DNA from: Nematopogon swammerdamellus
Taxonomy: Eukaryota > Arthropoda > Insecta > Lepidoptera > Adelidae
Direction of reading: 5' to 3'
Length of the DNA: 64,000 nucleotides
Assembly (NCBI GenBank): GCA_946902875.1
Contig: OX336343.1
Location: 2,022,754 to 2,086,753, forward strand
The stretch's first letter is position 1; the number at the start of each line of letters is the position of its first letter. Below the pieces are notes generated by a model. That model did no database searches. It worked only from the letters and a program-made list of their open reading frames with translations, and was not told the origin of the DNA. Below, piece by piece: positions 12,101 through 24,100 of this stretch. The translations under genes were made by a program, and so were the position numbers.

Positions 12101-15100
12101 CAGAATTTTTTTTACCAACAAGAAAAAAATTCACTTGTAGAATGAATTGTCTCAGAGAAATATTCTCAGCTGCTCTGGAAATAATACTAGCCTATAGGCA
12201 TTTTCTACCAGAATATGTTTGGGTATGATAACTGCCAGGTGAATGGTGGAAAGAAATATTACGAGGTAGGTAGTACATTAATAAAAACAAAAACAACACA
12301 TAATACAATGTGTAATACAAAACATAAGATAAACTTACATAATAATAGTTAGGTTCGTTGTAAATATTATACCTATGTACGAGATATATACATAAGTAAA
12401 GAAAGATTAAATGTGTCTACTTACATAAATATTTACTAACTCTGAACACACGAGACATAATTTTGGATCACAAAAGTTTCGAGGAATTTTATTAGTCAAT
12501 AATAGGTTTATTATAAAAACTCTGGGCTTAGTCAGGGTTACGGCAAATTTCAGACAATTTCAGACAAGCATCCTACAGAATATGGATAGGTAGAGAGAGG
12601 GAGGCCGAGAGCGGGACTGGTGGTTTCCCCGCGTCCTAGTCAACGCAGACTAGCTGACGAGGGCTTGATGCGAGCCGAAACGTGAAGCATGCGCGGGAAA
12701 TTTAGAGTGGTCACTCGCTAGTCCCGACCTCGATTAACACCCTCCTCTACTGCCGATGGGCCCGGATATGTTCGGTGAAGCCGTCGCAAGCTGAGTTCCA
12801 CACCTTCCTTCAGTAATACTGATTAAGGGCGTCAACGTTCGGGGTTTTTAATTCTGTTCATCCATCGTTTTGGACTCCTCGGCGTCACGGTCAAATTAAT
12901 TTCAATAACAATTTGCCAAATGTATTAAAAATGGTGGTCTGATCGTATATAATAGACTTAAGGCTATTATAATAAACGGGATCTTGAAATAACTCTGGGA
13001 CACATACAACATTTGCAGATATCTACTGAACCGTCATGTAAGTTTATGAATGGTAATTTCACAGTACACAAAAACAAGCTTTGCTCTTAAACACTAGTAA
13101 ATGGTTTTGGATATGATCAAATTTAATTATAAACTATGTTACCTATTTTATTTAATTATGAAATTTAGACTATTTCCAACAATTAGTATTTCACTATTAT
13201 AAACATTGACACTGGAATGGCGGACGGTATAGTCCGAAAAAAGGTTAATCAGAATTTTAATATTGAACAAATTTTTCCATGTGTCATTTATCCTGAAATA
13301 CACAAAAGAAAATTGTGTGAGTTGTATAACATTTTTCAAATTGAAGTATAAGTAATTTGGATACTTAAAATATACTGTTATTTATTTTACATTATTATAA
13401 CGTATAATATTTAATAGAATTTTCAGTACTGAATACTATTCAAACTTATACTATTCCAAAAGTATAAGATTTCACACTCGTTCAGATAGTGAAGTTTTCA
13501 ACTAAATAAAAAACTGATACATTTTCACACAAACATACTGCCAAATTTGGTCTTGTAATATTTTTTCTTTAAAAGGTATTTGATCAAAATAGAAGTTTCA
13601 TACACATTATGGAGCGAATGCCTGTTGTGGATGTATTATGTTAAGCCGTGTCACCATGTTATGTATGATTGTATGAATTGCAGCGCATGGACTTAGGTGA
13701 ATGTCCAAAAATGCATGACTTGGCTCTGCGCGCCGATTTTGAGCTGGCGAGCAAGTCCAAAGATTATTTCTACGACATCGATGTAAGTGCAAACTTGATA
13801 TACTTACGTTTTCCTTACATACATATACATACATATCACACACGCTGAATCCCGACAATCGGGGTAAGCAGAGCAATCGGTGTTGTGCTGCAAGAACTCT
13901 GCTAAATTACAGCACAACACCGACCACCACGTTTCGCAAAGTATTCGAACAAGACATCGATCGATCAAGCAGCAAGTAAGGCACGAAGAACCACCTGCTG
14001 CATGACTTGGTGGAAGTACCGTGCCAAGGTGAGAGGTGGCGAGCCTGTCGCCCTTTAGCACGGTATCTTGTCCTTATCCCTTAGTCGCCATTTACGACAT
14101 GCACGGGGAGAGATGCAGTGGGGCTATTCTTTTTAAGTACCGGCCCCACAGGTTTTCCTTTCCTTGCTTTATTGTGCCTTACTTGCTGCTTGATCGATTG
14201 AATAGAATAGAATAGCGTGTATTTCCCCTTCACATCAGTAATACAGTAGGTACATTATACACATGGGCTAGGAGGAAAAGGGAACCAGCTCAGCTTGTAT
14301 GCTGCGGCGACCTCGCGATGAGAGCGCCTCCGCAGCGCTGATCTTCCGCTTCGCAAATCTTGCTCGAATAATTTGTGAAACGAGCTGGTCGGTGTTGTGC
14401 TGTAATTTACCAGAGTTGTTGCAGCACAACACCGATTACTCTGCTTACCCCGATTGTCGGGATTCAGCGTGTGTGATATGTATGTATGTATGTTTTCCTT
14501 TCCTGTGCCGTGTGTGGCCGTTACTTGAAAAGAATAGCCCCACTGCATCTCTACATGTGCATGTCGTAAAAGGCGACTAAGGAATAAGGACAAGATGCCG
14601 CGCTAAAGGGCGATAGGATAGCCACCTATCATCTTGGCGCGGTCCTTCCGCCGAGTCGTGCAGCGGGTGGGTCTTCGTGCCTTACTCGCTGCTTGATAGT
14701 CATCCTGTCCGAATACTGTGCGGGAACGTGGCGGTCGGTGTTGTGCTGTAATTTACCAGAGTCCTTGCAGCACAACAGCGACTACTCTGCTTACCCCGAT
14801 TGTCAGGATACAACGTTTGTTATGTATGTATGCATGGCCGCCGCCACGATTTTTTTCAGGGAGTTGCATTTATGTTTTGCAGATAAATGTATGTAATGTC
14901 AAATTCAAATCGCGCGCATATGGCGAGAATAATGAAGAGAAAAAATATGCCCCGACCAGGATTCGAACCTGGAACTCCGGCTTGAGCAACGCGCTGGCTG
15001 TTCAAGCCGGAGTTCCGGGTTCGAATCCTGGTCGGGACGTATTTTTTCTCTTAACTTTGGCTTTGCATTATTGAATGCATTTATTTATTGAATGAATTTA

Positions 15101-18100
15101 TTTCTTCTGTAGATTGCTACAGAAGAAATAAAATCATTTCCTTTCTGAAGCATAACGCAATATGTTTGCGCGATATAATTTCTTATCGAGTGTGATTTTA
15201 TGTGAAATTACAAGGTTGATTTCAATACTTGTTTCCCAAGGCCAACACAGGAGATTAACTATTTCATATCAATAAAAAACTACTCCACTACTGAAATTAT
15301 GACAATATTGTATTTCACAGAGAAAATTTAATTTTATTTGCTACCGTGTGTGGCCTGGTACTTGAAAAGGATAGGCCCACTGCATCTCTCCTTGTGTATG
15401 TTGTAAAACGCAACTAAGGGATAAGGATAAAATACCGTGCTAAAGGGCGACAGGCTGGCCACCTCTCACCTTAGCACGGTCCTTCCATCGAGTCGTGCAG
15501 CAGTTGAGTCTTCATGCCTTACTTGCTGCTTGATAGTTAAATCTTGTCCTAATACTTGATTAAATGTGGTGGTCGGTGTTTTGCTGTAGTTTACATGAGT
15601 ACTTGCAGCACAGCACCGACTACTCTGCTTACCCCGATTGACAGGATAAAGTCCTCCTTACTGGAACAGCTGACTGTTGAGCACAGCTACCCACCCATCC
15701 ATCCCCATTCTTGACTGGAAGAAATAACTTCGAGTGATAAGTTCGCATTTGTACACTATTGATCTTTTTTTTTTTTTATGGAACTTGACACGGTGGGCTA
15801 CATCACCTACAACATCCGTGATGTCAGCCCATAACACAGGGTGAACTAGGTGCCATGTCAGTGCTTCCCTTCATTTCATGTCGGCTACACTAAACTGGAC
15901 GGAAAACACGAACTATTTACATAGCTGTTTGGACCGACGTTTCGTTCAGTGCGGTGGTACCAAACCGGCCGGGATAAACCCTACCACCTAGTAAGGTAAG
16001 AAGGGAAGGGACCTACAGTTTAACGTGGAATCCGAACCACGGTCAGCCTCCAACGGTCGAGCGGTCACCCATCCAAACACTGACCGCGCTCAGCGTTGCT
16101 TAATAACAGTTGACTAACCAACCGCGCCACTGAGCTACCGAGGCTGACGAATTTTCTTATCCCTTAGTCGACTTTTACGACATGCGACGGGGAGAGATGC
16201 AGTGGGGCTATTCTTTTTAAGTACCGACCCCACACGGTACAAGTATGTTCTGTCAAGGATCTTCTGTATGTTTTGTTTGATTATGTACTAGCTTTGCCCG
16301 CGGCTTTGCGCACGTGAAATTCGTATTTAAAAAGAAGAAACTAAGCGCGTCTTGCACCAACACGAGTTTAAAGTTAAGTAGCGAGTTATGGATTTAAACG
16401 CGGTTCACACATACAACGGGTGCTAGTTTAACGAGTTAAACTGGTTTATATCGAGGGCTTACTTCAAGAATGCACTAAGTCAAAAAAATTCGATTTTGAC
16501 TTAATTATACAGTTTTGTTCATAATTTTTTGCGCTACATTCTTCAAAAACACACTAAGTCGTACACTGACGAGATCCAAAGATAGCTATAGCATTAAGTC
16601 ATAATATCACTACTTTGTACAAGCAAAAAGCACTAAATGACATGATTCGAATAGAATGGCACTAAGTTCTGATTATTGTTGAAATTATAGTCAACGTAAA
16701 TACAATAAGTACAATTTAGTGCCTTACTGTAAATGTTTTTTATGTGAATCGCAAAAAGTTATTCTTCTGGAATGCGTTAAGTCTACTTAGTGTTATTTCA
16801 AAAATACAATTTCGATAATTCGTGGTAGAATACTATTCTGCAATAAAGCATTAAGTGACTTAATGCATTTCATGTTGCGGTTTTGGCTTACTGGGACTTA
16901 ACGAAATCATTTTCAAAAAGACATTAAGTCACTTAGTGCATTTACGAAGATGCGATTTTTAGAAACGTCGTCAAAAACGTACTGCGAAAAGCACTAAGTC
17001 GGACTTAATGTATTCTTGGCGATATTACTTGAAGTGGTTGTTGTTAACAACTACACTGGCCGATGCATTAAATCGACATAAATTAGAATTGTGTACTTGC
17101 AATACTGAATCGTGGATGACACCTCAAGCATTCGCTGAGTGAATATGTTAGTGAGCTATTGTAATTTGAGGTTATCTAGTTAAAAAAGTATTTTTTTTAG
17201 GAAAATGAAGGAAGCGTTTTCACTCTGGTAATCGTGATTGATAGAAGAAGATCAACACAACTATTTTAGTAGCAACCATCATTGTAATTCACTGAAAAAT
17301 TGTAATACTGCCCGTAAAACTGTCTTTTTAATCAACGATGCAATTAGAGAAGCTGCAGAGGCTTACCTCCAAGGATATTACGGATTGTATGCGCTAAACC
17401 CACGGCCACCACTGAAGCCATACTCTGTCTCAACACTGGACCTATTTGTCAAACAGGAGGCAGCGGCGTCCGCTTCAGACTCAAGGTACTAGAATTATGA
17501 AAAGGGGACGAACCGGTAAAGCACACAAGTGTCCTGCACACGGTGTGCAGTGAACTACCCTTATTAAGGACCAACCCCCGGCCCATCTAGTGAGACGGAA
17601 CTAAGAATCTTCACAGACGGGTCACGGACAAGCAGTTGGACCGGTGCGGGCATTTTCTCATGGGAGCTGAACATTAACAGATCAGTACGACTTGGTGCAC
17701 ACTCAACAGTTTTCCAAATGGAAGTAATCGGGGTGCTACAAGCGGCAACCGCTGGGACTGAGATGGGCGTATGTAAAGCATACTGCACTACAACAAAACA
17801 TGCTCGGCGAGTACAGAGAGTACAGAGATACTCTCAGACAGCGCAGCGACTCTTATGTCACTGAAGAGCAAGAGGTGTACCTCAGGCCTGCTACTTCAAT
17901 GTCATGAGGCCCTGGAGAAGGTTTCAGGTAATAATAACAAGGTGATCCTCCAGCGGATAAAAGGCCACAACGATGACGACAGAAATGACAGTTCTGATGA
18001 CGTCGCCCGAAGAGGCTCCAGAACTATACCCAAAGGAGCGGAACCCGTGATAATCACGACGCGTCGACATCACGGAAACACAGGGACAGATGGAAGGGCC

Positions 18101-21100
18101 TCGTAAAGTGCAGACAGTCGAGAGCTGCTCTTCCTAAACCAGACCGAAGGCTGGCTCTGAAGCTTATCAATCTGGCCCGGGCTAAGCTGAGAATAGCCGT
18201 TGGTCTTATGAGCGGCCACTGCTCACTAAATAAACATCTACACACCGTGGGTAATACGGATAGTCCACCGTGCAGGGGATGTTTGGCGACGAATGAAATG
18301 ACCGAGCATATTTTGTTGGAGTGCAGTGTGTTTGACAACCAACGAAGGGACGTACTCCGTTCTCCATCTTCCGTTGCAGCGGTCTGCAGACGCCCCAGTC
18401 GAATTGTGGCTTTTTTCCATGAAACATTCCATGACATAGCCTGGCTGGGGTAGCTGGAGATCGCGGGGTTTTTCACAAGGTCCCCAACCAAGCGGGACTA
18501 GTTTGCAGGCCTAGAGCCAACCCCAAACCAAAGCACCAACAACAACTGTCTTTTTCATTAAATGACTATAAGACTTAACACAGTATTTTTATTTTACTGC
18601 AAAATTAATCATCAAACAAAATACACTAAGTCAGTACCTTCTCCTACACTTTTGAATAAAACGTGGTATTGTGTTAACATATAATTTTTTTCTTTAATAA
18701 CATTTTTAACCTCGATAGATAATAAATCTCGGTACATAATACTGATATTGTAAATATAAGTACATTTTTTTATTTTTATTTTGTAAACTTTAAATCTTGA
18801 TTATCTCAAAACTACTTTTTCTGACTTAATGCATTCTTGAAGTAAGCCCTCGATATATTAAATTTGTGTTGGTGCAAGTGGGCCTAAGTAAGCCTGATAC
18901 CGTAGCACCTTTATTTCGGCGCGCAGAACAATTCGGTTTGTATGAGAGCCACATCTTAGCGTAACCGGAACTGAATTTTTATTTAGCCCTTAGCGTAACC
19001 AGAACTGAACCAGCCTATCCTGTGTCACGTATAGTTAAATGTGCTTGTACTAAGTTTCATCTAATTCGGATGATCGGTTTAAGAGTTATGGAGGAACATA
19101 CGTACATACATACAGAAAAGATTTCTAAAAATCGTCAATTTAGTTTTAGTATCATACATACTTTTTTTATTTGACTTGATATAATATGAAGTATCAAAAT
19201 TGACGATGGCACTATACACCAGATATAGGCAATTTAAATAGGCAGTGTGGTCAGATTCTTCAGTATTCATGTTTATGCTGTAAATATTAATGCTCTTGTG
19301 AGCGGGTAGTATGGGTTAATTATTTGTAAGTTACTATAATATAATACTTATAAGGTACTAACAAAACATTGTGACTTGCGAAGTTTGTCAGTTCTTCTTC
19401 GCATTGAGTTTAGAACTGGCGGAATTTTCGACATGTCCAAGCGTAGGTTACCTACCTATGGATGAAATTATACAATAAACCATAAACACAGAGTCTACAA
19501 ACGCAGTATCTCATGAAACAAATTAACTTACTTCATGTCATGACCATTCCTTACAGATTTACTATTAGTATTGATAGATTGCCTTCTTGTTAGGTGTGTG
19601 ATGAATAATTTCTACATAGAAATAGATAAGAAAATACTTTATTGCTCCAAGAAACAGGATTAAGCACATTAGAACATTATGGTGCAAAGGCGGACTTATT
19701 TTACCCGTACAGAGATTTATTCCAGTCAAACTTTTGATGCTTAAGAGTCAAATAAAATTGTGAAATGTAAGTAGGTAGTAAGAAAAAATTTTTTTTTTAA
19801 ATTTTTTGTACCTGTGTTGTAATATTTATTCAAAATAACTAAAAGAGAACATAAAAATATAATAACAGAAAGAAATAGAGAAAATGAATACTAAAACCAA
19901 CCAAAAAAGTTCTGTACCATTCTATACTAGTCTTTATACAGAGAAAATATAATATAATCATAATCAATCACTTTATTGAATGAGAGAAAAAAAACAAAAA
20001 TTTATGCAAGAAGCCAGCTGGAAGAAGGAAGCCAGAAGGAAGGCGACTAAGGGATATGACTCCCTTCTTATATTACTAGGTGGTAGGGTTTAACCGGGTT
20101 GGTACCGCCGCACTGAACGAAAGGTCGGTCGAAACGGCTATGTAAATAGTTTGTGTTTTCCGTCCAGTTCAGTGTAGCCGACACGACCGAAGGGCAGCAC
20201 TGACGTGGCACCAAGTTCGCCCGGTGTTATGGGCCGACATCACGGATGCTGTAGGTGATGCAGCCAACCGTGTCAGTTTCCATAAAAAAAAAAATTCTAA
20301 ACTCTTCTATATGAAGAGAAAATATGATAAAATCACTTTATTGAATGAGAGAAAAAAAAAACAAAAATGTACGCAATAAGCGAGCTGGAAGTTGTTGTAC
20401 GTTACCAGGCCTCACGCACTCTATGTACTTGCGCGCGCTAACTACCTACCGCCCGGTGCACCGCCGGTGGTGAAATTCAATGGGCTGCCCAAAGAATATA
20501 AACAGCCGCGCGGAGCATACCTAGGCGCGGCCGTCGCAGCTGCAAAGCAATAATCACTTTACACTCGATCGTTAAGGTACATTTTCGCACGCAGCGATTG
20601 GCGACGTGAAACAGTAGGCTATTAAAGCCCGAAGGTAGGAACTTTTTCTATGGAGTGATTTGTCTGTTACGAAGTAATTATTGAAATGAAATGAAAATGA
20701 AATGAAATGAAATGAAATGAGTGTTTATTTGTCGCCAGTTTAACAAGTAACACTATATACATAATATGGCACATCAACAAAATGGCGACAAATTGGGCCC
20801 AACTCAGCATATGCAATTGGAGACAACTACGTTGTCTATTGCGCTGATTTGCAGTTGGACCCACTTTGCCGAGAAGTACATACACTTATAGGCTAGACTA
20901 TATATAACATATGTATCTATTAAGTAATCTGTGACGTTACTGCGCCAGGCCACGGAGCACCTGCAGGTGTTCATAGACGACTGCGACCGGCGCACGGAGG
21001 CGGCCAAGCAGCGTCTGGCCGAGACGCAGGAGGAGCTCTCGGCGGAGGTGGCGGCCAAGGCCAATGCGGTGCACGAGCTGGCCGAGCAGATCGGCCAGAA

Positions 21101-24100
21101 GCTGGCCAAGGCGGAGGCGCTCGGCGAGGAGGGCATGGTCGAGGAGAGCATGAAGCTCATGGAGGAGGTGAATGGCCATTTTATTAACATTTACAACTCA
21201 ACCGTGTGCGGTCGGTACTGTACCGTGTGGGGCCGCCGGTGCTGTACCGTGTGGGGTCGTTACTGTACCGCGTGGGGCCGGTATTGTACCATGTGGGGCC
21301 GGTACTGTAGCATACGGGACCGGTGCTGTACTGTGTGGGGCCGGTATTGTACCGTATGGGGCCGGTATTGTACCGTGAGGAGTCGGATCTTGCTCTCGGC
21401 CGAGGTGGCGGCCAAGGCCAACGCGGTGCACGAGCTGGCCGAGCAGATCGGCCAGAAGCTGGCCAAGGCGGAGGCGCTCGGCGAGGAGGGCATGGTCGAG
21501 GAGAGCATGAAACTCATGGAGGAGGTGAGTGTACATTTGATTAACATTTACAACTGAAACGTGTGTGGTCGGTACTGTGCCGTGTGGGGCCGCCGGTGCT
21601 GTACCGTGTGGGGCCGCTACTGTACAGTGCGGGGCCGTTACTGTACCATATGGGGCCGTTACTGTACACTGTAGGGCCGGTGCTGTACCATATGGGGCCA
21701 TCGGCCAGAAGCTGGCCAAGGCGGAGACGCTCGGCGAGGAGGGCATGGTCGAGGAGAGCATGAAACTCATGGAGGAGGTGAGTGTACATTTTATTAACAT
21801 TTACAATTCGATCGTGTCGGTCGGTACTGTACCATGTGGGGCTGCCGGTGCTGTACCGTGTGGGGCCGCCGGTGCTGTACCGTGTGGGGCCGGTACTGTA
21901 CAGTGTGGGGCCGGTACTGTACAGTTTGAGGCCGGTATTGTACAGTGTGGGGCCGTTACTGTACCGTGTGGGCCCGTGCCGTGTGGGGTCGGTACTTTAC
22001 AGTGTGGGGTCGTTACTGTAGCGTATGGGGCCGGTACTGTACCTTGTGGGGCTAGTACTGTATCATGTAGGGCCACTACTGTAGCATATGGGGACGGTGC
22101 TGTACCGTGTGGGGCCGGTACTGTCCGTGTGGGGCTGGTACTGTAGCATACGGGGCCAGTGCTGTACCGTGTGGGGCAAGTACTGTACCGTACGGAGCCG
22201 GTATTGTACCGCGAGTGGTCGGATCTTGTTCGAACACTTTGCGAAACGCAGTGGTCGGTGTTGTGCTGTAATTTACCAGAATCTTTGCAGCATAACATCG
22301 ATTACTCTGCTTACCCCTGATTCTCGGAATACAGTGTGTGATAGATATGTTACGTTAGGGTGTAGTGTACCTAACCAACTGCGGTCGATCCATAATTTAT
22401 AAACGGTTGCTCCTGCGTGTCAGATCGAGGAGCTGCGCAAGAAGAAGGGTGAAGCGGAGCAGGAGTACCGCAACTCGATGCCGGCGAGCTGCTACCAGCA
22501 GCAGAAGCTGCGCGTGTGCGAGGTGTGCTCGGCGTACCTCGGCATACACGACAACGACCGCCGGCTCGCGGACCACTTCGGCGGCAAGCTCCACCTCGGC
22601 TTCATCACGATACGAGAGAAGCTCGCCGAGCTGCAGGTGGGCGCTCTCTATGTGTTGCTTGTAACTCAATGCCGGCGAGCTGCTACCAGCAGCAGAAGCT
22701 GCGCGTGTGCGAGGTGTGCTCGGCGTACCACAGGATGTGATTGACTCCCCAAACACAAACACCTTCAAAAACCGATTAGATAAATACATAAAAAGTACAT
22801 CAACAAACAAATAGCAACAGTGCCCAAGTACGAAAACTAAAAGAAAAAAAAACAAAAACAAAAAAAAAACAAAAACAAAAAAAAACATATTCATTGATTA
22901 TCAAAAAAAAAAAATACTGATATGAGCACATCAGCTAGAGCTGCTTGTTCATTAAAAAATAAATAAAATTTTTAACCAGTTCGCTCGCCTTGTTTGCAGA
23001 AAACTCTGGAGAAGCGTCGCACGGAGCGCGGTGAGGCGCAGCGCGGTCACGACCGCCGCACGCACTACGTGGGCGGCCGCGAGCTCGACCGGCGCGCGCG
23101 CCGACACCGCGAGCGAGACAACCACCGCGAGCGCGGCGCCGAGAGGTCCGCACCTGACCTGCCTGCTTGTCTGTCTGTCTGTCACGTCGAACTGTGTTAC
23201 ATGGCCACTGTGATGTCGGCCGCCATCACGCGTTGAAAAACTAGGCACCACACAGTCACTGCATCGCTTTGGTCGATCCGGCCACACTGAATTTTTTAAC
23301 CCCCGACGAAAAAAACGAAGGGGTGTAAGTTTGACGTGTGTGTGTGTGTGTGTCTGTCTGTGGCATCGTAGCTCCCAAACAGATGGACCGATTTGGATGC
23401 GGTTTTTTTTATTAGGAAGCTTGTTTAATCGGGATGGTTCTTAGCTATGTTTGTAATCAAGTAATCAAATAATTAAGTAATAAAAAAATTGATTATCTTA
23501 AAAAGTGGACCGATTTTCATGCGGTTTTTTTAAAAAAGCTTGAAATAAAAGTTAAATTACAAATTTAAAAAACCCCCGACCCTTAAAAATGCAAAAATAA
23601 TTTCCGTTTACTTAAAGGAGTCGGGGGACCGCTAAGTAAATAAAATATAAAAACTTAGAGCTGCGCGGGAATTTACTTAGCGGTCTCCCGACTCCTTTAA
23701 GTAAGTAAACGGAAATTATTTTTGGCTTTTTAAGGGTCGGGGGTTTTTTAAATTTGTAAATTAATCTTTTTGTACTAAATTTTTTTTTATTATTATTTTT
23801 ACACGATGTGTTTTTTATTGTCTTAATTTTGTTTTTATTAGTTTTGTTTTATATTTTATCTATTTTTATATATCTTAGCAAACAATAAATATATTTCATT
23901 TCATTTCAAGTTATGCCTCTTTACGGGCGTTATGAAATAAATTGAACCCCTTTAGGCGCATTATGATATGAAAGGGGGAGCAAACTCAGAAAAAATTTCA
24001 TCATCGTCATCACTGGCCACCGCAATACAATTTATTTGTAACTAGCTTTTGCCCGCGGCTTCGCTCGCGTGAAATTCGTATTTAAATCGAAGCTAAGTAA

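Larger units (their letters stand above)
16288..19150 (+). mobile_element. Interspersed repeat split by a 2.5-kb inverted-end element
   Basis: actagctttgcccgcggctt (16288) continues as atttcggcgcgcagaacaat at 18912. The intervening 16357-18882 has inverted ends cttgcaccaacac ... gtgttggtgcaag, with atatcgagggcttacttcaa repeated inverted just inside. Confidence 0.72.

Noticed and set aside
21198..22298. Several long frames (TVPAPHGT... and similar) on both strands of Luc7l intron 4
   Set aside because: All are readings of the 21-bp minisatellite and exon 4 copies, with no independent coding signal.
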